A stretch of DNA of 64,000 nt, from assembly GCF_032854445.1 (NCBI RefSeq), contig NC_088305.1:15567606-15631605 (forward strand). The letters run 5' to 3'. The DNA is from Liolophura sinensis. Its lineage: Eukaryota > Mollusca > Polyplacophora > Chitonida > Chitonidae. Positions 38,938-51,341 of the stretch are shown one piece after another. Both the position numbers and the translations under genes were made by a program. Each line of letters starts with the position of its first letter. Positions within the stretch are counted from its first letter, which is position 1. A model generated the notes under the pieces. That model searched no databases and had not been told where the DNA came from. It saw nothing but the letters and a program-made list of their open reading frames with translations.

Positions 38938-39272
38938 TAGCATCTTTTGTGGTCCAGGAGCGGTAGATCCAGGGTCAATCCTGGGTCGAGTCCACACCTA
39001 AGATCTTAAAAGAGGAAGTTGTAACGTCCTCTCTCGGCGTTCAGCATGAAGGGGATAGTGCAACGACTGTTTGACCCGTATCAGTATAATGGCTCGGGCG
39101 GAGCGGCTTACTTGCCTTTTGGTAAGGCATCTCAGTGAAGCAGCACTAGATAAAAGAGCAGTGGAAATCCGTCCTGCAACAAGGAGGCACATTACACGCA
39201 CTCTTAGGATTCCTTCGTCGTCATATGACTGAAAAATTGTTGAGTACGATGTTAAACCCCAAGTGCTCACTC
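38938..39272 (+). mobile_element. SINE family B, head degraded
   Basis: From GTAGATCCAGGGTCAATCC (B box) through GAGGAAGTTGTAACGTCCTC, GTGCAACGACTGTTTGACCC, GGCTCGGGCGGAGCGGCTTA and CATATGACTGAAAAATTGTT to GAGTACGATGTTAAACCCCA. The A-box portion is replaced by TGGTAGCATCTTTTGTGG. Confidence 0.88.
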
Positions 39273-40598
39273 TTTTGTGGTCATGCATCTTCTTGCCCCC
39301 TGTGCACAAGTACACTGTTAACTCCAAGAGAAGTAAGACCCTGGTAATCCATTTATTGCTGTCTTACATTTGATTTTAAAGTTCAAGCCATAAATTGTCC
39401 TACAAAAAAGGAGAGAAAGAACTGATCTCACTATTTCAGACTTTGCAGACCTCTGGTTAATCGACAAATGCATAATTGTTCCAGTTATGCGGAGGTAGCC
39501 TGATCTTTGCAATAGACGCAGGGAGTGATATGGTTCGTTCACAACCCGATATAACAAATGTAACAAATCAGTGAAATACATGTAAGTTTATTTGAACGAT
39601 AGAGGCTTGATTGGGCCGAGTATAATTGTTTACAGAAACACACTGGAAGCAGTTATGATTTCCTAACTGACCATCTGTTCAAACTAGGTTCTTGTATTGT
39701 TGTGTCAGCAGATAGCCTTGCTTCAATTAACTTTCATGCAAGACTTTAGGTTTGGTGTACATTTATTTCAAATAGTGTACAAGTTTACATTATTTTGGTT
39801 GTTTTGGTATAAAGGAAAGTATTATGCTGTCTAGCAAGGTTCATTTGAGAAAGAAGGAAAACCTAACAGAGTCCCATTTTAAGGGTTGTGTGCTGAAAGT
39901 GGATGGAAATGATGTCTGTTGTACGTGGATTGTATCTCAGTAGAACGGTATGGACATATTTTCATCCGAAGCAACTTGATGATCATTGAGTGAGATATTT
40001 CTGTTCATGAAATTATGGCAGGGGTTGACAGACAATCTTTCAAATTACCCTAGAATCGACCGGGAAAGTTATTTTAGGCGTAATGTGAGCAGATGTATAG
40101 CTCTTGCTATTAGATGAACTTTTGACAACTTTCTGGGAATTTACAAGTAAGTCGATACTTATGTCAAGGATTTTCCGCGCATAGTAGGATATTTTTACAA
40201 TAGGCTCGTGATACCAGCTTCATACGTTACAACAATTGTGTATTAGCACACAGCTACTTCACTTCATTGTTTCCTAAGAGCTCACAGTCACGTGTGGGTA
40301 AATCCATGTCTACATACAGGTAACTGACAGCTTACAAAATTCAACAATGAGTAATTGTAGAGCAGTTTATTTAGATTGACCCGCCTTTAAGTATAATCAC
40401 TCGTCATGATTGTGAAATCTCCCACCAAATCTAGACAAGAACATGCAGCTTTAGAAGTTTAAAGACATGCAGCCTAGAAACGGGTTTACACTGAAATGGT
40501 TTTGCACCATTCCAATGTTACTGATTGATAGCAGGTCTGTAATGCTGGTCATAATGTTGGTAAGTGCATGCAGTACAGTGGCTTGTGGTTGATGTGTC

Positions 40599-40682
40599 CT
40601 CTCGGGTCGTAAGTGGGAAGATCTGTATGAGTGAAATGTTCTTGAGTACAGCGTAAAATACCAATCAAATAAATAAATAAAT
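40599..40682 (+). mobile_element. SINE family A, internally deleted
   Basis: GTCGTAAGTGGGAAGATCTG joins directly to TATGAGTGAAATGTTCTTGA, skipping the central CCACCATAATGCTGG block. It ends CCAATCAAATAAATAAATAA. Confidence 0.85.
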
Positions 40683-41146
40683 GTGGTTGATGTGGTTTAA
40701 CTTGTGGAAAGTACTGAAAAAAAACTTAAAATTCACGAAAAATTTTGGTACTGTAAAGGGTTGTACGTGTACCTGTTATTCTGAAAATTGACCCTAAGAA
40801 TGAAGGCCTGTGCATGTCTAAATAGCTGCTGAAAAATATGTAAAATAGGCTTCAAACTTTACAAAAATTCAAATAATACATGTATGTACTTTGTAATACA
40901 AGAACAAAACTTATTATCAACTGTTAAAAAACTATATAAAGGGCTGAAACGCATTGTACGGTAATGGACTGAGACAGAAGATGCAGACAATGTATAAAAA
41001 CTGTGAGGAAGCCATTAAACTGCATGCAGTTCCAGTTTTCGTATTATTGCTCACTATTGTTCAAACACAGGGATCCCAAATAAAACATTGCAGATTGATT
41101 TCAAAGAAATATAATAGTTCATAACTGTTTGGTGTAGTTGGAGTAT

Positions 41147-41299
41147 TTAAGTCAAAGTTTGCCCATTTAAGTACAGTACATGTATCCATTTTAAGTTTCC
41201 CCATTTAACTAAATGTATCCATTTTAAGTTTCCCCATTTAACTAAATGTATACATTTTTTATGCTAGTACATGTACTTAAATAGGAAACTTTGACTTAA
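41147..41299. mobile_element. Near-palindromic (foldback/MITE-like) element
   Basis: The left arm reads TTAAGTCAAAGTTTGCCCAT then TTAAGTACAGTACATGTA. The right arm, read on the minus strand from 41299, gives TTAAGTCAAAGTTTCCTATT then TAAGTACATGTACTA. The centre holds a roughly 38-bp direct duplication (CCATTTTAAGTTTCCCCATT, twice). The two arms could pair over some 35-40 bp. Confidence 0.65.
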
Positions 41300-41839
41300 A
41301 ATATGGTTAAGAAATTTTTTTTCTTCTCTGGCATAGGTTTCTCAGTTTCTACCTCATCATATACAGGTCACTACTTGTATTGGAAAAAAATAGATTTTAT
41401 ATCCAAAATATACAGTATGTATGATTTTGTAACCAGCAGTTGTAACATTTATTCTCTTATTGTTTTAGCCATGCTAGCCCTAATTACCAACAGAGTTTAT
41501 TCCAGCAGAATGCTAGCGTATACACCTGTTAACGAACTCCTGCTACAGGTGTAAACACTGGGGTTTTTGTTTGCCTGTGTGCCAGCTACTTTTCACCAGT
41601 GATGATTTTATTCCTGGGTGCTATAGTCGACAACCATGTACAGTACCTGTAGCACTGTTGTTTCAGGTGTTGTATGATCCTGTGCCCAATAGGTATTTAA
41701 TTGCGGAAAGAACAGTTCTTTATACTCTAGCCAAAGAACCACATACATGGCTTGGTATTGTATATATGATGATGATATAAGAGTGACCCATTACAGTATG
41801 TCAGATTTATACGAGTGGCACATATAATTTTCGCTTCTC

Positions 41840-44385
41840 TGAGTACATCAGTATGCCTGAGTATACCAGTGGCTGAGTACATCAGTATGCCTGGGTCTAC
41901 CAGTGGCTGAGTACATCTGTGTGCCTGGGTATACCAGTGGCTGAGTACATCTGTGTGCCTGGGTATACCAGTGGCTGAGTATATCTGTGTGCCTGGGTAT
42001 ACCAGTGGCTGAGTATATCTGTGTGCCTGGGTATACCAGTGGCTGAGTACATCTGTATGCCTGGGTATACCAGTGGCTGAGTACATCTGTGTGCCTGGGT
42101 ATACCAGTGGCTGAGTACATCTGTGTGCCTGGGTATACCAGTGGCTGAGTACATCTGTGTGCCTGGGTATACCAGTGGCTGAGTACATCTGTATGCCTGG
42201 GTATACCAGTGGCTGAGTATATCTGTGTGCCTGGGTATACCAGTGGCTGAGTACATCTGTATGCCTGGGTATACCAGTGGCTGAGTACATCTGTGTGCCT
42301 GGGTATACCAGTGGCCGAGTACATCAGTATGCCTGTATATACCACTGGCTGAGTATATCTGTGTGCCTGGGTATACCAGTGGCTGAGTACATCTGTGTGC
42401 CTGGGTATACCAGTGGCTGAGTACATCTGTGTGCCTGGGTATACCAGTGGCTGAGCACATCAGTATGCCTGGGTATACCAGTGGCTGAGTACATCAGTAT
42501 GCCTTGGTATACCAGTGGCTGAGTACATCTGTGTGCCAGTGGCAGTGTACATCAGTATGCCTGGGTATACCAGTGACTGAGTACATCAGTATGCCTTGGT
42601 ATACCAGTGGCCTGAGTACATCTGTGTGCCAGTGGCAGTGTACATCAGTATGCCTGGGTATACCAGTGGCTGAGTACATCAGTATGCCTGGGTCTACCAG
42701 TGGCTGAGTACATCAGTATGCCTTGGTATACCAGTGGCTGAGTACATCTGTGTGCCTGGGTATACCAGTGGCTGAGTACATCTGTGTGCCTGGGTCTACC
42801 AGTGGCTGAGTACATCAGTATGCCTGGGTCTACCAGTGGCTGAGTACATCAGTATGCCTTGGTATACCAGTGGCTGAGTACATCTGTGTGCCTGGTTATA
42901 CCAGTGGCTGAGTACATCAATATGCCTGGGTATACCAGTGGCCGAGTACTTCTGTGTGCCTGGGTATACCAGTGGCTGAGTACATCAGTGTGCCTGGGTC
43001 TACCACTGGCTGAGTACATCTATGTGCCTGGGTATATCAGTGGCTGAGTACATCTGTGTGCCTGGGTATACCAGTGGCTGAGTACATCTGTATCCTGGGT
43101 ATACCACTGGCTGAGTACATCTGTGTGCCTGGGTAAACCAGTGGCTGAGTACGTCTGTATGCCTGGGTCTACCAGTGGGTGAGTACATCTGTGTGCCTGG
43201 GTATACCAGTGGCTGAGTACATCAGTATGCCTGGGTCTACCACTGGCTGAGTACATCTGTATGCCTCTATATACCAGTGGCTGAGTACGTCTGTGTGCCT
43301 GGGTATACCAGTGGCTGAGTACATCTGTGTGCCTGGGTCTACCAGTGGCTGAGTACATCAGTATGCCTGGGTCTACCAGTGGCTGAGTACATCAGTATGC
43401 CTTGGTATACCAGTGGCTGAGTACATCTGTGTGCCAGTGGCAGTGTACATCAGTATGCCTGGGTATACCAGTGGCTGAGTACATCTGTGTGCCTGGGTCT
43501 ACCAGTGGCTGAGTACTTCTGTGTGCCTGGGTATACCAGTGGCTGAGTACATCTGTATGCCTGGGTCTACCAGTGGCTGAGTACATCTGTGTGCCTGGGT
43601 ATACCAGTGGCTGAGTACATCAGTATGCCTGGGTATACCAGTGGCTGAGTACATCTGTATGCCTGGGTCTACCAGTGGCCGAGTACATCAGTATGCCTTG
43701 GTATACCAGTGGCTGAGTACATCAATATGCCTGGGTATACCAGTGGCCGAGTACATCTGCGTGCCTGGGTATACCAGTGGCCGAGTACATCTGTGTGCTT
43801 GGGTATACCAGTGGCTGAGTACATCTGTATGCCTAGGTCCAGTGGTTATATTATGTAAGTTTAACATCTGTGTGCCTGGGTAAACCAGTGGCTGAGCTCA
43901 TTGGTATGCCTGGTATACCACTGGCTGAGTACATCATTATGCCTGAGTATACCAGTGGCAGTGTACATCATTATGCCTGGGTATACCAGTGACTGAGTAC
44001 ATCAGTATGCCTTGGTATACCAGTAGCTGAGTACATCATTATGCCTGGAGATGTCAGTTGCTGAGTACACCAGTATGCCTTGGTTTACCACTGACTGAGT
44101 ACATCAGTATGCCCGGGTTTACCAATGACTGAGTACATCAGTATGCCTGGGTATACCAATGACTGAGTATATCAGTATGCCTTGGTATGCCAGTGGCAGT
44201 GTACATCAGTATGCCTGGAGGTGTCAGTTGCTGAGTACACCAGTATGCCCTGGTTTAACACTGGACTGAGTACATCAGTATGCCCGGGTTTACCAATGAC
44301 TGAGTACATCAGTATGCCTGGGTATACCAATGCCTGAGTATATCAGTATGCCTAGATCCAGTGGTTATATTATGTAAGTTTAACA
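41840..44385. repeat. 34-bp minisatellite, about 70 copies, with higher-order structure
   Basis: Units of GAGTACATCTGTGTGCCTGG plus GTATACCAGTGGCT. Variants are CATCAGTATGCC for CATCTGTGTGCC and GTCTACC for GTATACC. The period of 34 is not a multiple of three, so a stop-free array is open in all three minus-strand frames at once, giving the same 34-residue cycle (with blocks like CTQPLVYPGTQ). It is not a gene. The last 0.5 kb is more diverged and partly duplicated: CCAGTGGTTATATTATGTAA occurs both inside the array (43840) and at its end (44358). Confidence 0.97.
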
Positions 44386-45026
44386 ATTCTACAGGATATT
44401 TGCCAGCTTACAAATGGGTCATTCGAATCTAGGCAATATATCAAACACAAATATGGAATGATTAAACTTGTAGAGTCTGATGTGGAGTCTGAAGTATTAT
44501 TTAGGTGTGTCACATGTTTGAGGTATTACAATATCGAGCGATGTTGAGCGATGTAGAAGGTTAACACATGGATATCGCACAGATTGTGCTTATGATGAAA
44601 CTGGCTGTTCCAATTGACACTGGCAGACATATTAAACCTGCTCGTCTGAGATGGAGAAAAGCTTGTTCCTACAACTGTGTGGACTGACAGCTGCGAAAAT
44701 GTGTTCGTCTTCATGAAACTTCTTGGCAGGAATCGAAAGATGACTTCAACAGTGTCACACTGATCTTCAGCAATTGGCCTGCTGCCAGAAATCAACGATT
44801 TTGCGGCGGACACCAGTGTTTGCCAATCCTCTCGTACGGATTCTGTGGTTTGAGTGTTTTTCTTCTTTTTATGTGAAAGAGAAAAAAAAATGGAGAGAAA
44901 TGAAATTTAAAACTTGAAATTGATCTGAGAAGTGCTTGTGCAGATGGGATGTGGATTTAAGAAAGAGCGTGTTCAGTGGTGGCGAACTGTTCTGAGTGAG
45001 GTGCTGGACTGGAGATGTTGATGTTC

Positions 45027-46010
45027 CTTGTGACATCACTGTGGTATTGTTACACTACAAGGCAAAATCATGATAATTGTGACATCATTATGGTTCTGTT
45101 ACAGTTCAGGTCAAAATCGTGATAATTGTGACATCACTGGGTTCTGTTACAGTTTAGGGTAAAATCATGATAACTGTGACATCACTGTGGTATTGTTACA
45201 GTGCAGGGTAAAATCATGATAATTGTGACATCACTGTGGTATTGTTACAGTGCAGGGCAAAATCATGATAATTGTGACATCACTGGTATTGTTACAGTTT
45301 CTCTGCAAAATCACGATAATTGTGACATCACTGTGGTATTGTTACTCTGCAAGGGAAAGTCATGATAATTGTGACATCACTATGGTTGTGTTACATTTCA
45401 GGTCAGAATCATGATAATTGTGACATCAGTGTGGTATTGTTACAGTGCAGGGCAAAATCATGATAATTGTGGCATCACTGATGTTTTGTTACAGTGCAGG
45501 GCAAGATCACGATAACTGTGACATCAGTGCGGTATTGTTACAGTGCAGGGCAAAAATCATGATATTTGTGACATCACTGTGGTATTGTTACAGTTCAGGG
45601 CAAAATCATGATATTTGTGACATCACTGTTGTATTGTTACAGTTCAGGGCAAAATCATGATATTGTGACATCACTGTTGTATTGTTACAGTTCAGGGGAA
45701 AATAATGATATTTGTGACATCACTGTTGTATTGTTACAGTTCAGGGCAAAATCATGATATTTGTGACATCACTGTGGTATTGTTACAGTTCAGGGCAAAA
45801 TCATGATATTTGTGACATCACTGTTGTATTGTTACAGTTCAGGGCAAAATCATGATAATTGTGACATCACTGTGGTTCTGTTACAGTGCAGAGCAGAAAC
45901 ATGATCACTGTGACTTCATTGTGATATTGTTACAGATTGCAGAGTGAAGCATGGTCACTGACTTTTTTGTGATAAAAGTACAGAGTGCAGAGCAAAAATG
46001 TGATTATTGT
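45027..46010. repeat. 49-bp minisatellite, about 20 copies
   Basis: Units contain TTGTGACATCACTGTGGTAT, TGTTACAGTTCAGGGCAAAA and TCATGATA. Left and right edge copies are the most diverged. The + frame at 45445-45660 is a repeat translation. Confidence 0.95.
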
Positions 46011-47320
46011 TACACTGCTACAGTCTCGTGAGAAAAAACATTATCCCTATGACTTCATTGTGGTTAACTAAATTACGTAGCTGCCTTTGTTGTGCATATT
46101 GGAGCTACATTGGAGCCTAATGCATATTGGAGCTACATGTACATGATCAACCTGGGAATGTTAGCTTTAAGACTGCATTGTGTCTTAGCTGTCTTAAGCT
46201 GTTTATAGAACCTGTGAGAGAGGGGAAAGTGTAGAACCTGCTTGTAGACAGTCTGTCAGAAGTGGCCAGCTTTCGGGGGGTGGGGTTTTGGATGGTAGGT
46301 GGCGGTTAGGGTAGAGAAGTAGAGGAGACCTATCATGTAAACACCTTTGCATCTTTATGCTCTTCTCGTTGCTGATGGTTCTCCTGCCCCCTCCCAACCC
46401 TCCAACCCCCATCCTCGCAGAAAACAAAATCATGAATTGTTGTGTCCTGAATGTCAGAGGTACATTACCCAAGTTATTATCCCAGGGCCTGGCTCAAATA
46501 CTCCAGTGAGAAGCTGGTTGCCACAGAGGTTTTCCAGGTATTCCCTGTTTATCTTCAGTCCCTGGGCCTGGCAAAGTGTAGGTTGTTTTTTATCTGAGCT
46601 GCCATAATAGAGAAGTCTAACACAGAACAATAGACCTTTGCTGACACTTTTATGTTTTCTGAATTCTGGCCTATATTGATGCATGGAAATCTGTGAAAGC
46701 CTATAAAGGTAATGTTATCATGTGTTCACAGAAAACATGATTATATCTACATGTAGAATAGCAGAGGTTATATTTTTGGGGAAAACAGATTACGGTAGCA
46801 AATCATGCAGGTTTGTACAAAGGGAAGTTGCTCGAGCAAATGCATGTTGTGCTGATAATACTATTCAGGATGACATCTTTATCATGTTGTTTAGCAGCTG
46901 ATTTGGCTGAATATAGTTCCCTATCATACCCACCTGGAGGAGATATGATGCCACTGTGATGTGATAGCTAGTTTTATATTAATAGCAGTCACATGCTCTT
47001 AGATGCACAAACTCGGTACTGGTAACTCAGCATTTAATAGACAGTTAGCACTTGTCGATAATTTCTTAAGTTGACTCTTCTTCTGCTTAACTGATGATAT
47101 ACTGTATGTCACTTGAAGTGTGGTCACAGTCATGAGAAAAACATCAGTGTTACGGTTGAAGGTATCATTTTAAAGATTTATTTGTTTCTGAAAGTGCATA
47201 TCTACAGGCCAAACTTTTGGTAAAGTTACAGCATATTTAGCTAGTCTAATTGGAGACAGCACTAAGAGTACCAAATCAGAATAAAAATGCATCAATGTAA
47301 TACAGGTGTGTTAGTGCACT

Positions 47321-47517
47321 GCCTAATTCCACAGATTTTCCCTTGTGAAAGAGTGAAATTTATGCACATTTTGATTTCATTTTGAAGATATTTACATTGG
47401 TTGGATCGGCCAGTTTCAGGGTTTCACAAAAAGTACAATTTATCAGTCAGCACAGAATAATGCCTCCAGAACATGCTGGAATAAACACCTTGCAAACATG
47501 TGAAAAGGTTGAAGATT
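47321..47517 (+). mobile_element. MITE-like element (AACCTTTTC family)
   Basis: Shares with 60138-60352 the blocks CCTAATTCC, CATTTTGATTTCATTTTGAA / ACATTGGTTGGATCGGCCA, CACAGAATAATGCCTCCAGA and GTGAAAAGGTTGAAG. The right terminal repeat is intact and the left is decayed (CACAGATTTTCCC). Confidence 0.65.
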
Positions 47518-47878
47518 TCTAGTGGCTTTTATGAGCACACAAACTGATGGTAAGGTGTGATGTCAATGTTCTACTGCTACAGGAAAGAAGAGAAGACAAA
47601 ATATAGCTTTGTTGAAGGCTGATTGGAGTTACATTATGGTCAGCCTGAGTATTGACATGTATACATGTGTGTGTTAGGACTACTTGGGTGTCACACTTGG
47701 CAGTTTTTGTCATAATTGTTCAGGTATTGAACGACTTGCATTGATCACCTTACGGGATATTTCACTTGTATGCTGGTTTAGTCAGTGTTGTGGCTTGTCA
47801 GGAAAGTTAGAGAGTGTCAGGAATTAATGAATCTTCTGTGGTCCAGCATTAAAAATAGGGTCTAGAAAATGTACCATA

Positions 47879-48880
47879 TACTGTAAAGTACTTATTATTC
47901 GCTGGAATTTATTTTTTGCGGATTTTCTCCAAAAATATGTCTGCAGGAATTAATTTTCGCGTATTCAAGAGAATACTGAAAAACATATCTTAAAATCTTA
48001 AAATTTTCCAAGATATAATATGACTGAAATTATTAGACATTAGACATCAGGTATTATCATGGGTGGCTTTAATCCTTCTTTGTTTCCTGCTGTGTCGATA
48101 ATCCCCATGGTCTGGATCAGAGATTAATACAATGGGGGATGGATTATCACTATGTAAGTACAAGTAGATCACTTTCTCACCATCTGTGATCAGTACTCAA
48201 AACAGGTGTCACTTCTTTTTGAAGTGTAGCGCAGCGTGATGACCCAGGAGTCTCTCACCAATGAGGTCGCTGTGAGTTCAAGTCCAACTCATGCTGGCTT
48301 CCTCTCCGGCCATATGTGGGAAGGTTTTCCAGCAACCTGCGGATGGTTGTGAGTTTCCCGCGGGCTCCCCTGTTTTCAGTTTTAATCGTCCTCTGCAGCG
48401 GGTCAGAAACCACAAACATTGCTGTAGCTGTCAAACGGCCATTGTGTTGTACACACTTCACAGTTTGTTAGAAGCTCACTCATTGGACCATAGGAGAGAC
48501 ACAACCAGTGGGATAGCGTGTATCAGAGCGACATTCATTAAAAGCCTGCCTGTGCAGGTATCTACTTTTCTTTCACTTTACGGGTATAGCGAAGATTGAT
48601 CAAACGAAAGATGAATAAACTCCCACTTTGTTTTATACCCACCAAGCCACAGCAACAGAGTTTGTATATATTTAACCATAATTTCCCTTCCCTGGTGTTA
48701 AAAAATTTAGCTGGCCCGTCAAGCTTTCTTAGCGGAACTCCCGACACCCCGGTTTTCACTTCATTATTACTACTACCTGTAGTATATGATTCAATATTGG
48801 ATATTTTTTTTTCGCGGTAAATTATTGACTGCGAAATCCACGAAACTTAGTTCCACGAGAAAAGTAAGTACTTCATAGTA
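47879..48880. mobile_element. Possible 1-kb inverted-repeat element with nested SINE
   Basis: The left end TACTGTAAAGTACTTATTAT then TCGCTGGAATT resembles the right end read on the minus strand from 48880 (TACTATGAAGTACTTACTTT then TCTCGTGGAACT), continuing to GCGGATTTTC and GTGGATTTCG. Arms of roughly 45-50 bp match at about 70 percent by eye. No coding capacity was recognised inside. Confidence 0.45.
48225..48385 (+). mobile_element. SINE family A, 5' portion
   Basis: GTAGCGCAGCGTGATGACCC, AGTCTCTCACCAATGAGGTC, the B box GTGAGTTCAAGTCC, GTGGGAAGGTTTTCC and CAACCTGCGGATGGTTGTGA. It stops after GGGCTCCCCTG, so the 3' half and tail are missing. It is nested inside the candidate element at 47879-48880. 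Confidence 0.85.
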
Positions 48881-49261
48881 CCTCATGGGTCAGTCACTTG
48901 AAAGAGGCCTGAAGAAAAATGGTGAAAGCAAGGCACAGTGTGCACTAGCAGAAACCAGAAACAGTCATTAAGGCAAGCAACAATGTTGCAATGGACCTGA
49001 AACAGCAAGTAGGCTGGGAACAATGTAACAAGGAGGCATGAAATAGTCAAGCAAGCATGGAAAACTGTAGCAAATTAAAGAGACCCAGAGTGAACATGGT
49101 TTCAAACTTGATTGACCGAAAGAGAAAAGGGACAGATGAAACAAACAACATTTTTCCCACCTAGATTAAATGGATGGGCAATTTAAAACAGTTTGTCAGT
49201 TTTGTGTGTCATAAATTAGCCGAATCATCTCTGTGTGAACAAAACTCTGTAAGTAAAATGA

Positions 49262-49355
49262 GTACAGCGATTCTTCAACCTTTTAGCATGCTTGCAAGTT
49301 TTTTGTTTATTCGAGCATATTCTGAGGGCATTATTCTGCATTGTCTGAGAAAAAT
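49262..49355 (-). mobile_element. MITE-like element (AACCTTTTC family), minus-strand fragment
   Basis: GATTCTTCAACCTTTTAGCA, TGCTTGCAAG, TTTATTCGAGCATATTCTGA and GGGCATTATTCTG are the inverse of the right half of the copy at 47321-47517. Similarity fades after about 49345. Confidence 0.55.
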
Positions 49356-50335
49356 TATGCTTGGGTATGCACAAGTATACGGGGCGTTTTACTTCCATGG
49401 TCCATCAAGAGCAGACAAACGCACATGTATTGATGTGGAATCTCAAGAAGTTAATTACGGTTTAATTCAGATCCTGTCCTCTCTTCCTTCATAGCATTTA
49501 TTGTTTTTATTTATTTGTTTATTTTATCATCTAGACTTCATTCATTAATGATATTTACAGGTACTTAATTTTAATTTTTTCCGAACATTAATTGTCAGAA
49601 ACAAAACCAGTTTTTCACAGCGCCATCAAATTGATCCTCTTAAAGCAAATAGTTTTAATCTGGTAAGACATTTGGTGAAGCAGATGATACAAGCTTGGTG
49701 TCAGTTGTGTAACATGATAGGGGATAGATATGGACAAATAACCAAGATAACAGTTTACCATGAGGCATGCAAACAGTTAGTATTGGAAATATCATCTGGC
49801 ATACTGATACATGTAAATTTTATTGACTATATAATACAGTGGTGGACATGACTCTGTTCTGTTGAGAATTAACTAGGATTCTGCTCCATGAATACAAGTG
49901 AAGTTCATCTGTGTGCGTTAGAAATTCTGATAAAGCTAAAGATCTTCTGTAAGTTTACCAAGGGCTGATCATGTGATATAGTCATGGGCGAATCTTATAT
50001 CAGATCTAAACTAGGTGGTCATATAGTTATTGCAGGTGGTTTTTGAGCGTGTACAAAAACCACCCATGATCACCTACTATTCTGATTAACAGGAATCCTG
50101 TGTAGGTTTTTACCCTTTGATTTCATAATGTCACAGGTACTACCCAAGATATATTTTTAATAAAGTTCTGCAAGAGTCAAAAGATTAGTTTGTGAGTGAC
50201 TGGCAAAAATCTTTTGAGGTTTTTGGGGTTTTGAAAAAATGAATTGCAGAAGCCTTTCTGCATTCAAAATTACATAGTGCAGGTACATGTTATGTGGGAT
50301 ATTTTGATGGCTTACTTAATGTGTGCTTTCAATTG

Positions 50336-50632
50336 TGCATTGAAGATTACACAGTGTGAAATCATTATCTTGCTAGGTTGCCAGTGACTGTACCTGCATT
50401 AAAGATGGTACACAGTGTGAGATCATTAGCTTGCCTGGTTGCCAGTGGCTGTACTTGAATTAAAGATTGTACACATTGTGAAATCATTATTTTGCTGGCT
50501 TGCCATTGGTTGTACCTACATTAAAGATTGTACACAGTGTGAGATTATTAGTTTGTCTGGTTACCAGTGGCTGTACTTGCATTAAAGATTGTACACATTG
50601 TGAAATCATTATTTTGCCTGGTTGCTGTTGAC
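50336..50632. repeat. 61-bp tandem repeat, about 5 copies
   Basis: Units contain ATTAAAGATTGTACACAGTG, TGAAATCATTATTTTGCCTG and GTTGCCAGTGGCTGTACTTG. Copies differ at several sites, and alternate copies are more alike (GAGATCATTAG versus GAAATCATTAT), suggesting two-unit duplication. Confidence 0.93.
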
Positions 50633-51341
50633 TTTATAACATGTGTTGAAGATGCACTCGGTGTAGGGTACATTGTTGCCCGACATCAAACATTTGTTGA
50701 CTCATTACCAATTCTATATATTTCACACACCCTGCTTACAGGAGGAGTACATAGATGTATATATAAATGTCTCACGGTTACAAGGTAGTTTCATTTAAAT
50801 CATTCAGTTTTGGAGCTCTGCCATGTAAAAACAAAGGGCAGAAAATTTAGTTTTCATGCGGCCTTTCCATCAACCACTTTGGTTCTGCTTTTCTTGTATC
50901 AAAAGCAGTTTACTATTTTCTTTTTGGGAAGTTGTCCACCAGTTCATCCAATACGTATAAAATGTGTCTGTGGCACCCTTGATTCTAACAGCCAAGTCGA
51001 TCATTGATGATTTGTGCAATTCCTCACACGACAAAAAACAGCTCAGGAATGTCAGAAAGGATTTTTCAAACTATTCAGTCATCAGTGATTTCAAGAATGA
51101 GACCATTTGCAGGATGTCTTGGCTTGAAGGGTGCAGAAAAAAGTCAGGATGAAATTTACAGTGACCATTAAGACACAGTGGAGTCGCTTCTTGGAACAGG
51201 ACTCAGTAGACATTAATTTACAATTGTCTTTCATTGTGTTCATCATTGCCAAGATGACAAGCTGGTTTGAAGAAGATGGACACCCGCATTATCCCAACTC
51301 TCATTAGTCAGACATGACGCTTTGCTCCAAACAGTTGCTTT

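Noticed and set aside
44526-44813. 95-residue minus-strand frame in non-repetitive DNA
   Set aside because: Best of the unassigned frames in composition, but I recognise no domain and see no partner exon; left unannotated as coding.
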